Origin: an uncultured Dorea sp.
GTDB lineage: Bacteria; Bacillota; Clostridia; Lachnospirales; Lachnospiraceae
Direction: 5' to 3'
Assembly: GCA_910586965.1 (NCBI GenBank)
Contig: CAJUMF010000004.1
Span: forward strand, 1 to 64,000
DNA length: 64,000 bases
In this document: positions 42,099 through 50,521 of the stretch, in pieces
Numbering within the stretch: the first letter of the stretch is position 1
How the letters are laid out: each line of letters opens with the position of its first letter
Notes under the pieces: generated by a model
Databases searched by the model: none
The model's input: only the letters and a program-made list of their open reading frames with translations
Told to the model about the DNA's origin: nothing
Translations under genes and position numbers: made by a program

Positions 42099-44889
42099 GA
42101 GCTTTGCCGGAAACGGGGCATATGGCGCGCTTTTTTTGCTTACCGTATTTTTTGTGTGGCTGTTCTGCCTGCGCCGCGGACTGTTTGGGGCAAAGGTGGA
42201 CTGGGTGAGCCAGCACAGCGTGCTGCCGGATTATTTCCGCAGGCAGTTCTACGAGACTGGCAATCTGTTCCCGGAGTTTGCGGCGAATATCGGCGGCGGG
42301 CAGAACATCTATAATTTTTCTTACTATGGGCTTTTAAGCCCGGTCATCTTGCCGTCGTACCTGTTGCCTTTCGTGAAGATGTCCGATTACATGATGGCAG
42401 TGCAGTTTGTATGCCTGGCGGTTTCTGTGATGCTCCTTTTCCGATGGCTTTCCGGGCGGGGATTTGAGAAAAAAATATGCTTTGGCGTGAGCGTCATATT
42501 CCTTTTGTCCGGGCCGATGATCTACCACTCTTATAATCAGATTATGTTTGTGGATTATATGCCTTTTTTGTGCATGGGGTTTCTCGGGGTGGACAGGTAT
42601 TTTGCAGGGGAACGCAAGGGTGCGGGCAGGTACTTTGCAGGGGGTCGCAAGGATGCGGAGGCAGCCGGGAAAGAAGGGATTGTGAAGGGGATAAGAAGGA
42701 GGCGGGGCGGACTGCTTGCCGTCAGCGTATTTCTGATGATCATGACCAGCTTTTATTTTAGCATCGGGGGGATGCTTGCGCTTGTGCTCTATGGACTGCA
42801 TCGGTATGTGATAGAGCGTGAGGGAGTTTTTACGTCATTGATTCTTTTTTGTGTGCCTTTTTTTACGGCTGTGCTGATGAGCGGCGTATTGCTGATTCCG
42901 ACGGCGATGTCGATGGCGGGAAGGGAGGGCGGCAGTAAGGGGATTGCTATATGGGAGCTTTTCCTGCCGGAGTTTTCCCCGGGCAGATTCTTCTATACGC
43001 CCTATGGGATGGGGCTTACGGTGCTTGCCTTTGTCTCGCTTGCGGCGATGGCTTTCTGCCACGGATGGGCGGAGAGGGTGCTGGCGTGGGGATGTATCGG
43101 AGTTCTTTTTCTTCCGGTGTTTGCATGGCTGCTGAACGGAGGGCTCTATGTGAGGGATAAGGTGATGATTCCGTTCCTGCCCCTTATGTGCTATGTGACG
43201 GCTCTTTATCTGGACGGGATGCGTGCAGGCAGGATGTGTGTGGACGGGATGTGTGCGGACAGGAGGAGAGCCGAAACGGCGGATGCGGAGAAAAAGGGGA
43301 GACGGAGAACCGATATTTTGCGGGGCGTGATTCCTTATGCGGCTGCATTGGGGTTCTTATGGTTTTATTTTGCCCGGTGCGGTGTGGAAAAGTACGGCAG
43401 ATTTGTGCTGGCGGACAGTGTGCTGCTGCTGATTTCTTACGGAATCTACTGTGTGCGGAAGAATGTTTTGGTGTTGATGCTGTTGTCTGTGCTGCTGCTT
43501 GGGATATTTGGAAATGAGTATCACGGGGAGGCGGCAAATTACCTGGACAGGGAATTTTACGGGAAAGTGACGGACGTGTCCGCAGAGAGGCTGGCGGAAA
43601 GAGCAGCGGAATCGGAGGAAGGATTTTACCGGACGGAGCAGTCCGGCACGGAGGAGGAGAATGCGGCAAATCTAAACCGAATCCGGGATATGGGGCAGTA
43701 TGTGTCATCCATCTATTCTTCCCTGTATAACGGGGAGTATCAGAGGTTCCGGGAAACTTTCGGGACGGGGGAGCCTTACCGGAACTTCCTGATGCAGCCT
43801 GGGTCGGAAAATCCGGTGTACCGCAGGTTTATGGGCGTGAAATACCTGATAGCGGACAGAGATTCCCGGGGTTCTCTGGCGGGTTATGCCTCGGCGGACA
43901 AAGAGCATTCGTCTGGCGGGAGCATGGATGGTGCGTCCTGCGGGTATGCCCTGAAAGATGAGGAAGGGGAGTGGGGGCTGTATGAAGACTGCCTGGTGTC
44001 TCCTGTGGCTTATGCGACGGATAAGCTGATGGGGGAGGAAGAGTATGGGGCGCTTACGTTTCCGGAAAATCAATTGGCGCTGCTTAAGGCGGCGGTGGTG
44101 GAAGAGATGGATGGAAATGCCCGGAAAACCAGCAGAGGCGGGGAACTTGTTCCGGCAGAGGTTTCTTTGCCGGGGGAGATAGATTCCCGGAAAGCGGAGG
44201 CAGTCAGGGCGGATATCCGGCAGTTGGCAGAGAATTTGGACAGACAGCCGGGCGGAAAAGCCAACGCGGCGGAAAACACTGAAGAGGACGGCAGAGCGGA
44301 TAGGGTTTTGTTTCTTCGGTTTCAGGTTGAGAACCTTAAGCCATCCCGGGATGTGGCGGTGTGGGCGGAGGGGCAGCGCAATAAGCTGACTTCCAAAAAA
44401 CATTTTTACTATAACGGCAATACGGCGTTTACTTATGGGATTCCTTTGCAAAAAGGTCAGAGGAGTATTGAGATGGTCTTTGGGAAAGGGCATTATAAGA
44501 TTTCGGATGTGCAGTGCTTTCTGGGGGCGCTGCCGGCAAAAGAGGAGGCTGAGAGCCTTTATCAGTCAGAACTTCTGCCGGATAAGGAGAGAACGAAGGG
44601 AAATGTGCTTGCGGGTGATATAGATGTGAAACATAACGGGTATTTTATCACGACGATTCCCTTTGATGGAAATTTTGAAATCTCTGTGGACGGGGAGAAT
44701 GTAAAGACGGAGAGGGTTAATACGGCGTTTTTGGGGTGCAGGATTGAGGAGGGTAGACATGAGGTTGAGATTGTTTTTCATGCGCCGGGGATGACAGCTG
44801 GGAAAATCGTGTCGGTTCTTGGGATGGTGCTGTTTATGGGGGTGAATTTTGGGAGGAGGGAAAGGAAAGAGGAAACAACTGAAAGCTGA
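42085..44889 (+). CDS. YfhO-family membrane glycosyltransferase
   Basis: The 934-residue GT-C-like protein has about a dozen membrane helices in the first ~480 residues and a large C-terminal extracytoplasmic domain. The early loop LRRGLFGAKVDWVSQHSVLP and FAANIGGGQNIYNFSYYGLL are characteristic of YfhO. Members transfer sugars from polyprenyl carriers to surface polymers. Two loops look locally duplicated: RYFAGERKGAG/RYFAGGRKDA at ~172-192 and DGMRAGRMCV/DGMCADRR at ~378-395. It overlaps the preceding gene by 14 bases and is co-translated. Confidence 0.88.
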   Translation: MKRDKSFAGNGAYGALFLLTVFFVWLFCLRRGLFGAKVDWVSQHSVLPDYFRRQFYETGNLFPEFAANIGGGQNIYNFSYYGLLSPVILPSYLLPFVKMSDYMMAVQFVCLAVSVMLLFRWLSGRGFEKKICFGVSVIFLLSGPMIYHSYNQIMFVDYMPFLCMGFLGVDRYFAGERKGAGRYFAGGRKDAEAAGKEGIVKGIRRRRGGLLAVSVFLMIMTSFYFSIGGMLALVLYGLHRYVIEREGVFTSLILFCVPFFTAVLMSGVLLIPTAMSMAGREGGSKGIAIWELFLPEFSPGRFFYTPYGMGLTVLAFVSLAAMAFCHGWAERVLAWGCIGVLFLPVFAWLLNGGLYVRDKVMIPFLPLMCYVTALYLDGMRAGRMCVDGMCADRRRAETADAEKKGRRRTDILRGVIPYAAALGFLWFYFARCGVEKYGRFVLADSVLLLISYGIYCVRKNVLVLMLLSVLLLGIFGNEYHGEAANYLDREFYGKVTDVSAERLAERAAESEEGFYRTEQSGTEEENAANLNRIRDMGQYVSSIYSSLYNGEYQRFRETFGTGEPYRNFLMQPGSENPVYRRFMGVKYLIADRDSRGSLAGYASADKEHSSGGSMDGASCGYALKDEEGEWGLYEDCLVSPVAYATDKLMGEEEYGALTFPENQLALLKAAVVEEMDGNARKTSRGGELVPAEVSLPGEIDSRKAEAVRADIRQLAENLDRQPGGKANAAENTEEDGRADRVLFLRFQVENLKPSRDVAVWAEGQRNKLTSKKHFYYNGNTAFTYGIPLQKGQRSIEMVFGKGHYKISDVQCFLGALPAKEEAESLYQSELLPDKERTKGNVLAGDIDVKHNGYFITTIPFDGNFEISVDGENVKTERVNTAFLGCRIEEGRHEVEIVFHAPGMTAGKIVSVLGMVLFMGVNFGRRERKEETTES

Positions 44890-44921
44890 TAGAAGTGCAT
44901 AGGAAGAGTTATAGAGACGGA

Positions 44922-44941
44922 AGTCAAAAGCTGTTTTGACT
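44922..44941. terminator. Hairpin between YfhO and the AAA-ATPase gene
   Basis: AGTCAAAA and TTTTGACT pair around a four-base loop. A second palindromic stretch (GCAGGCATGCCTGC) lies ~35 bases on. The genes are convergent, so either may end here; T runs are weak. Confidence 0.45.
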
Positions 44942-45020
44942 CCAATGCGGGTTCCAAAGTCATGTATCGCCATGCAGGCATGCCTGCCTGCACATTTGGC
45001 GACTGCCACGAGGTGTCTGG

Positions 45021-46634
45021 CTATATGACGGCCTCGATCAATGTCTTGCCGTCCAGCGTAAATTCACGGACTCCTGTCTGTTTTTTCTTGTTAAAGCTGA
45101 AACTGAGCAGATATCCTCTGTCCAGATGATAATCGTCGAGATAGGCGGCTAATTGTTTCTCGCCCCGGGAATGATACTCATTGCCGCGCCATATTTTTGT
45201 CTCGATTATAAATTGTTCGCCGTGATAATCGACAATGATGTCCGTCCTCTTAAGGCTCCGGGTTCTCGATTCGATGTAATAGTTGCCGGTTCCGTTAATG
45301 ATTGGGCGCAGGTAGAGCAGGAAGAATCTCCGGCCCTCCTCTTCTAAAAAGCGTTCCTGGCAATTGCCGTAAAGCTCCTGGAAATGTTCTGCGAATTTTT
45401 CCAGTATCCTACGCATATCCAGGCGTCCGTTTGTAATGAACTGGCTTTTGTCCTGGAGAGAGGCTTTGTATATGTCGGGCGTCCGTGTTTCATCTAAGGA
45501 GAGAAAATGGTTGTATAAAAGCGTATCAAAAATCCGGTTTGCCGGGATGACTTTTCCTTCTTCGATTTTTACAAATCCAAACATAAGCGCAAGGCCTATC
45601 GACTGATTTGTGGGGCTGTAAGTGATGGCTTTGCCTGAAAAGAGCAGCTCTTCCAGCAGGAGTTTTAATTCCGGGTAGTCAGAAAGCTTTCCGATGAGGG
45701 ATTCAAATAGCGTGTTGCTTTCTGAGAGAAACATGCGGACGGCGATTAAAAATCTTTCTTTTGTCCATGTGTTTTTTGGGAAATCCGGGCGGTCTTTTTG
45801 TCCGCAGACCTTTTCATCCATAAGCTTGCAGAGCTTTGAGACCAGGTAAGGGTATCCCGAGGTATAGTCATAGAGCAATCCCGCGATTTCTGCCGTATCC
45901 ATGTCGGTGTGATGTTCCTTTTCATATTCCAGCAGCATACCTTTGATGCCGTCTTCGGACAGGCTCATGTCTACATCAAAATCTGCTGCGATGTTCCAGG
46001 GGCTGTTCCATTTGTGCTCTTCATCAGAACGGAGTTTCCTCTTTAAGTTCTTAATATCGTATACTCCGGCAAGGATTACGGAGTGGAAAGTGCGCGTTCC
46101 CTTTATATCTCTTTCCAGATAATAACCGCGCAATTGTGCAAGAAAATCTAAAAATACCTGATTGTTTGAGGCACTGTCAGTCTCATCGATCATGAGTACC
46201 ACCGGCTTTTGGGAATGATAGCAAAATGTGAGAAGGTATTCGAATAATGCCAGCAGGTCAAAATGTTCCTCTTTTTGTGAGAGGGTTTTCTGCATCTTGC
46301 CGATTAATTCGCCGGCGGGCGCAAAGCTTTCTCCCTGGTTACGTTTGATTTCTCTCAGGAAAAGCAGAAGAAATGCCAGCGAAAATGCGTTCTCATCTCT
46401 GAATGAGGAACTTCCAAGCGCCTGGAAATCAAGGCTGACGACAAAATAGTCTTTTTCCAGCACCTTTGCCAGCGCTGCCAGGGTTGTGGTCTTTCCGTAC
46501 TGTCTGGCGCGGTTTACGGTGAAATAATCGCCTGCGTCAACCATCTTCTGAATCTGCCGCACCCGCTCGGAAGGGTCTGCCATGTAATGCCTGGACGGCA
46601 CGCAAAGCCCTGTTATATTAAAGCATCTAGCCAT
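45021..46634 (-). CDS. AAA-ATPase with C-terminal PD-(D/E)XK nuclease domain
   Basis: The 537-residue protein joins an AAA-ATPase-like domain (Pfam AAA-ATPase_like) to a PD-(D/E)XK nuclease-superfamily tail. The Walker A variant is RQYGKTTTLAAL, Walker B is VVLMIDETDSASNN, and the nuclease motif is DIIVDYHG plus FIIETKIWRG (D...ExK). The family is abundant and often multicopy in Clostridia and Bacteroidetes. No function is proven; roles in recombination or defence have been suggested for similar fusions. It stands alone, upstream of the ArsR module and divergent from it. Confidence 0.85.
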   Translation of the reverse strand: MARCFNITGLCVPSRHYMADPSERVRQIQKMVDAGDYFTVNRARQYGKTTTLAALAKVLEKDYFVVSLDFQALGSSSFRDENAFSLAFLLLFLREIKRNQGESFAPAGELIGKMQKTLSQKEEHFDLLALFEYLLTFCYHSQKPVVLMIDETDSASNNQVFLDFLAQLRGYYLERDIKGTRTFHSVILAGVYDIKNLKRKLRSDEEHKWNSPWNIAADFDVDMSLSEDGIKGMLLEYEKEHHTDMDTAEIAGLLYDYTSGYPYLVSKLCKLMDEKVCGQKDRPDFPKNTWTKERFLIAVRMFLSESNTLFESLIGKLSDYPELKLLLEELLFSGKAITYSPTNQSIGLALMFGFVKIEEGKVIPANRIFDTLLYNHFLSLDETRTPDIYKASLQDKSQFITNGRLDMRRILEKFAEHFQELYGNCQERFLEEEGRRFFLLYLRPIINGTGNYYIESRTRSLKRTDIIVDYHGEQFIIETKIWRGNEYHSRGEKQLAAYLDDYHLDRGYLLSFSFNKKKQTGVREFTLDGKTLIEAVI

Positions 46635-46834
46635 CTTTTAGCCTCCTTTCCGAAAGTTCTTTTTGTTATCTTACCATGAATCTGTATGTGAGACAAGGAG
46701 AAACGGGCGGTATTATTTTTGATATTCCATGGCTGTATTTTGCCATAGATATGTGTTAAATAGTATGATAAAATAAAACGGAAGAAAGCAATAAAAGGTA
46801 CTGTGTATAAAATAAGAATAAAGAGAGTGAAAAT

Positions 46835-47140
46835 ATGAACAACTTAGAAACAGCGAGGATTTTCAAGGCATTCTGTGATGAACGCCGACTGGCAATCATT
46901 CATAAGCTGCAGGAGGGAGAAAGATGTGCGTCGGATTTGATTGAGGAGTTGCAGATAGGACAATCTACTTTGTCACATCATATGCATATTTTATGCGACT
47001 CCGGAGTTGTAGACATGAGAAAAAGCGGAAAATATGTATATTATTCTATCAGCGAAGAGGGCAGCAACCAGATAAAGGAAATCCTCAGCGCGCTTACGAA
47101 AATTGAAGGTTACAGAACGAGGGGGAATAAAGAGGTATGA
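46835..47140 (+). CDS. ArsR-family regulator
   Basis: The 101-residue winged-helix repressor shows FKAFCDERRLAIIHKLQEGE, CASDLIEEL, QSTLSHHMHIL and MRKSGKYVYYSI. Cysteines at 14, 32 and ~54 could sense metals, thiols or persulfides, but the canonical ELCVCDL metal box is not present. It overlaps the next gene by four bases. The sulfur-related neighbours suggest control by sulfide or redox state. Confidence 0.88.
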   Translation: MNNLETARIFKAFCDERRLAIIHKLQEGERCASDLIEELQIGQSTLSHHMHILCDSGVVDMRKSGKYVYYSISEEGSNQIKEILSALTKIEGYRTRGNKEV

Positions 47141-47571
47141 CAAAAGAAGACGTGTTGGAAGAATTTGATGAGGGATATGATTGCTGTCAGGTTGTTTTTC
47201 AGTATTGGGCTCAAAAACTTGGGATGGATGAGGAAATTGCGTATAAAGTCTCTTCATGTTTTGGAGCCGGGATGCTGCAGGGAGAGACTTGCGGCGCCGT
47301 TGTCGGGGCTTACATGGCGTTAGGGCTGAAATACGGATGCTGTAAAACCGGACGTGAAGGGGAACGGCAAAGAGTGGAATCCATAATAAAAAGCGTCCAA
47401 TTCCGGCAGATGTTTACGGAAACATATCCGTCGACCATGTGCAAGGATTTGCTGGGAGCAGATTTTTCCACACCGGACGGGGCTCAAAAAATCCGTGAGG
47501 AACAGATGATGACTGTTTTTTGTCCGCAGTTAGTTGCTGATGTTGTCAATATGCTGGAAGATATCATGTGA
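47137..47571 (+). CDS. C_GCAxxG_C_C family redox protein
   Basis: The 144-residue protein matches the C_GCAxxG_C_C family: YDCCQVV, SSCFGAGMLQGETCGAVVGA, YGCCKTG and a final VFCPQLV. The spaced cysteines suggest redox or metal cofactor binding, and the family is linked to anaerobic electron transfer genes. Biochemistry is not established. Four-base overlap with the ArsR gene shows they form one unit. Confidence 0.85.
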   Translation: MTKEDVLEEFDEGYDCCQVVFQYWAQKLGMDEEIAYKVSSCFGAGMLQGETCGAVVGAYMALGLKYGCCKTGREGERQRVESIIKSVQFRQMFTETYPSTMCKDLLGADFSTPDGAQKIREEQMMTVFCPQLVADVVNMLEDIM

Positions 47572-47642
47572 GAAATTGAGCGCATCTATAAATGAACGGG
47601 ATTTATAAATAATAATGATTGGACTGTTTTTCCTGTTTATAG

Positions 47643-47678
47643 TAACATATTCATATATCTAAATTTATAAATATGTTA
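47643..47678. promoter_or_regulatory. Inverted repeat before the rhodanese gene
   Basis: TAACATATT and AATATGTTA form a perfect nine-base inverted repeat with an A+T-rich centre that itself has ATA/TAT symmetry. It lies directly ahead of the ribosome-binding site. It resembles ArsR-type operators in composition, though the spacing is wide. Confidence 0.5.
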
Positions 47679-47694
47679 TGCAGGAGGAAAGGAA

Positions 47695-48627
47695 ATGAAA
47701 AAGACAGCATTATTTTTAGCTTTGATCTTAACGATTGGGCTTGTCGGGTGCGGCGCGCCGCAGGAGAAAGCTGAGAGAGAGGAAAAAGGCGAGGTTGAGG
47801 AATCCAAAGCAGAAACTTTCAGTGGAAAGTATATTGTGGAGGCCGGTTATGTGAAAGACAATCTTGATAATCTAGTACTTGTAGATGCAAGAGGTGACGA
47901 GGCAGCGGCGAAAGAGACAATTAAAGGTGCGGTTCCGATAATGTGGCAGTATCTCGCGACCTGTGAAGATGGAGCGGCCGGAGATGAAAACTGGGGATGC
48001 ATCCTGGATACGAAACGCCTGAGTGAGAGATTGGGTGAAAAAGGGCTTGCGAAAGATAAAGAAATCATACTGTTTGCCGCCTCTCAGGAAGGCTGGGGAG
48101 ACGACGGACGGATTGCATGGGAACTGATTGCGGCAGGTTACGAAAATGTCAAAATGGTTGACGGCGGTTTTGCAGCTCTTAAATCCGCCGGGCTTGAAAC
48201 AGCAAAGGGAGGGAGTGAGCCGGAGAAGGCGGAGGTTGTGATAGATTCCGTTGATACGGCCCATACTATCAATACGGCAGAATTAAAACAAAACTATGAC
48301 GATTATAAAGTTGTCGATGTCCGCGCCGATGAAGAATATGACGGCGATACTTTGTACGGAGAGGCAAAGGGAGGGCATCTTCCGGGAGCAATTCATATAC
48401 GCTTTACGGATTTGTTCCAGGATGACGGAAAGCTGAAAGGCAATGAAGAGCTTGTCAGCCTGTTTGAGGGGGCAGGACTTTCAAAGGACGATCAGATTGT
48501 AACGTATTGTACTGCGGGAATCCGTTCGGGATATATGCAGCTCGTACTGGAGATGTGCGGTTTTGAAAATTCCCGGAATTATGATGAGTCATACTATAGG
48601 TGGTGCGCGGTAGAAGAAGTAGAATAA
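47695..48627 (+). CDS. Rhodanese-domain lipoprotein (sulfurtransferase)
   Basis: The 310-residue protein has a signal with lipobox LVGC (Cys19), a charged linker, and two rhodanese domains (~40-170 and ~180-305) as in SseA-type sulfurtransferases. The C-terminal domain has the active loop TYCTAGIRSG with the persulfide cysteine. The N-terminal domain has FAASQEGWGDDG instead and is inactive, which is usual. It would act outside the membrane on thiosulfate or similar donors. AGGAGGAAAGG precedes the start. Confidence 0.9.
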   Translation: MKKTALFLALILTIGLVGCGAPQEKAEREEKGEVEESKAETFSGKYIVEAGYVKDNLDNLVLVDARGDEAAAKETIKGAVPIMWQYLATCEDGAAGDENWGCILDTKRLSERLGEKGLAKDKEIILFAASQEGWGDDGRIAWELIAAGYENVKMVDGGFAALKSAGLETAKGGSEPEKAEVVIDSVDTAHTINTAELKQNYDDYKVVDVRADEEYDGDTLYGEAKGGHLPGAIHIRFTDLFQDDGKLKGNEELVSLFEGAGLSKDDQIVTYCTAGIRSGYMQLVLEMCGFENSRNYDESYYRWCAVEEVE

Positions 48628-48652
48628 TCAAATGGATTAGATATTTGCAATG

Positions 48653-48702
48653 CCCTCTTTTGGCTGTGATTTGATTTTAGTAGGTCTGACAGCAAAAGAG
48701 GG
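48653..48702 (+). terminator. Terminator after the rhodanese gene
   Basis: CCCTCTTTTGGCTGT pairs with ACAGCAAAAGAGGG across a ~21-base loop, then TATTTCATT follows. Confidence 0.75.
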
Positions 48703-48833
48703 TATTTCATTCTGATATTTCGAAACATGTAAAGGGGATAAGAGGTGGGGGTTTTTTGCAATTATCGTGACATATTTCCGAATCCATGGTAAGATGGGGC
48801 ATACAAAGAGACAAAAGGAAGGATACGGAATGT

Positions 48834-49376
48834 ATGATGAGGAAGGTGCAGGAATATTTTGTTTATTTTATGTTTTATTCTATAATTGGATGGATCTATG
48901 AGGTTTTTCTGGAGGTTGTGGTGTATCGGTGGGGATTTTCCAACCGGGGCGTGCTGTTTGGGCCGTATTGCGTGATTTACGGAACGGGTGCGCTGATTCT
49001 TCTTTTTTCCCTAGGGTGGCTTATGAAAAAACGGATTTGCATCGGGAAAGTGCCGGTGACGCCTTTGCTGGTCTTTCTTGGGATTATGGCTGTCACTACC
49101 GGGGTGGAGCTTATCGGGAGCTATGTCATGGAGTTCACGTCGGGTGGATGGGCGTGGGATTACAGGAGGTTTGCCTTTAACTTCCAGGGGCGCGTTGCTT
49201 TGAATCCAAGTGTGCGTTTCGGAATCGGCGGTATGTTTTTCCTGTATGTGCTGCAGCCTTTGTTTGTGAATATGACAGAAAAGATGCCGCCGAGGGTCTT
49301 CAATGCGCTCTCCGGAGTCCTGGCGGCGGCGCTTGGGGCGGATACTGTCTGGCTGGCAGTGAAAAGTTTTCGGTAA
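48834..49376 (+). CDS. DUF1113-type membrane protein ('putative ABC transporter permease')
   Basis: The 180-residue protein has five or so membrane helices and the family segments SIIGWIYEVFLE, RGVLFGPYCVIYGTGALI, ELIGSYVMEF and WDYRRFAFNFQGRVAL. This is the family labelled 'putative ABC transporter permease' in many Firmicutes although no ATPase partner is known. The ATG after GGAAGGA is chosen over a longer in-frame start. The function is unknown. Confidence 0.8.
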   Translation: MMRKVQEYFVYFMFYSIIGWIYEVFLEVVVYRWGFSNRGVLFGPYCVIYGTGALILLFSLGWLMKKRICIGKVPVTPLLVFLGIMAVTTGVELIGSYVMEFTSGGWAWDYRRFAFNFQGRVALNPSVRFGIGGMFFLYVLQPLFVNMTEKMPPRVFNALSGVLAAALGADTVWLAVKSFR

Positions 49377-49383
49377 ATGCTCC

Positions 49384-49414
49384 TTGACTTTGACGCTGCG
49401 TCAACGGCTATCAT
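49384..49414 (+). promoter_or_regulatory. MerR-type promoter with 19-base spacer and palindrome
   Basis: TTGACT (49384-49389) and TATCAT (49409-49414) are separated by 19 bases. A perfect palindrome TTGACGCTGCGTCAA (49390-49404) sits in the spacer. This is the classic layout of promoters untwisted by MerR-family activators, located immediately before a MerR gene. Confidence 0.85.
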
Positions 49415-49436
49415 AAGGGCATCCGGAGGTGGGAAG

Positions 49437-50201
49437 ATGGAATACAGTATTAAGGAGCTGTCGCAGATGGCAGGGGTGAGTGCACGCACACTGCGCTACT
49501 ATGACAGCATCGGCCTTTTAAAGCCCTTATATGTCAGTGAGGCGGGTTACCGTTTTTATGGAGAGAGGGAAGTATCTTTGCTGCAGCAGATTCTTTTCTA
49601 CAGGGAACGGGGATTTTCTTTAAAGAAAATCCGCCAGATTATCTATGATGGTGAATTTGATCTTTTGGAGGCGCTTTCAGAACATCTCCGGGAGCTGGAA
49701 AGACAAAAGCAGCATACGGAATCGCTGATTCGGATGGTGAGGCGGACGATGCGGCAGATGAAAGGAGAATGTATGATGAGCGATGCAGAAAAGTTTGAGG
49801 CATTTAAGGAGAAACTTGTCCGGGAAAACGAGGAGCGTTACGGGGAGGAAATCCGCCGAAAGTATGGGGATGATGAAATAGATGAGTCGAACCGCAGGCT
49901 GATGGGGATGTCGCAGGAGGATTATGAGCGTTTCCAGACATTGGGACGGGAAATCCTTGAGAGGCTTGAGGATGGCGTGAAGGAAAGCATCCAGCCGGAC
50001 AGTGAAAAAGCCGGACGGATTGTGGCACTTCACAAAGAATGGCTTGGCATGACATGGAAGGAATACAAGAAAGAGGCGCATAAGGCAGTGGCAAACGGTT
50101 ATATCAAGGATGAGCGTTTTAAGGCATATTATGACAGAGAGACGGAAGGGTGTGCGCTGCTTTTGCAGAAGGCGGTGCAGTATTGGGCAGACAGGCTGTA
50201 A
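49437..50201 (+). CDS. MerR-family regulator with TipAS-like domain
   Basis: The 254-residue protein has the MerR winged helix (YSIKELSQMAGVSARTLRYY, then LKPLYVSEAGYRFYGE), a dimerisation helix, and a ~150-residue C-terminal TipAS-like domain (KEFKEKLV-type helices, EWLGMTWKEYKKEAHKAV) that in TipA binds thiopeptide antibiotics. The start follows GGAGGTGGG. The upstream 19-base-spacer promoter indicates autoactivation when ligand is bound. No efflux gene is next to it. Confidence 0.9.
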   Translation: MEYSIKELSQMAGVSARTLRYYDSIGLLKPLYVSEAGYRFYGEREVSLLQQILFYRERGFSLKKIRQIIYDGEFDLLEALSEHLRELERQKQHTESLIRMVRRTMRQMKGECMMSDAEKFEAFKEKLVRENEERYGEEIRRKYGDDEIDESNRRLMGMSQEDYERFQTLGREILERLEDGVKESIQPDSEKAGRIVALHKEWLGMTWKEYKKEAHKAVANGYIKDERFKAYYDRETEGCALLLQKAVQYWADRL

Positions 50202-50277
50202 AAGGTGAATTTTTGCCAAGTTTTAAAAAATCCTTGCGCTGAGAAAAAGATTATGTTATTTTAAATTTATCAATTCT

Positions 50278-50353
50278 GCCGGCGTTCTTGCCGGCGGAAA
50301 CAAACTGAAATGTTTCACGGGCCGAAAGGCTTTCTGGTTTCCGGAGCTTTTTT
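50278..50353 (+). terminator. Hairpins between merR and recA
   Basis: GCCGGC pairs with its own copy six bases on (50278-50295). A second hairpin, GCTTTCTGG/CCGGAGC (50329-50347), is followed by six T. The second is a plausible terminator for the MerR gene. The ~320-base gap holds these hairpins, the recA promoter and LexA box, and no gene. Confidence 0.5.
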
Positions 50354-50444
50354 CAAAGCAGAATCCAAAGACTTTTGAAAAGTAAAAAAGGAGGGGTGCG
50401 TATGGGTGCAGAAATTATTTGCATATTTTTCATGTAATTTTCTA

Positions 50445-50473
50445 TTGACATTTGAAAAAAAGTATACTACTAT
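50445..50473 (+). promoter_or_regulatory. recA promoter
   Basis: TTGACA and TACTAT are 17 bases apart, upstream of the LexA box and the recA ribosome-binding site. Confidence 0.8.
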
Positions 50474-50486
50474 ATAAACCATACAG

Positions 50487-50500
50487 CGAACATTCGTTCG
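50487..50500. promoter_or_regulatory. LexA (SOS) box of recA
   Basis: CGAACATTCGTTCG is a perfect match to the Gram-positive LexA box (CGAAC-N4-GTTCG). It lies just after the -10 element, so LexA would block early transcription until DNA damage. Confidence 0.93.
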
Positions 50501-50521
50501 GAAACAGAAGGAGAATTGATT

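Noticed and set aside
43184..43708. 174-codon minus-strand frame rich in Pro/His
   Set aside because: A shadow of the G+C-rich YfhO coding region.
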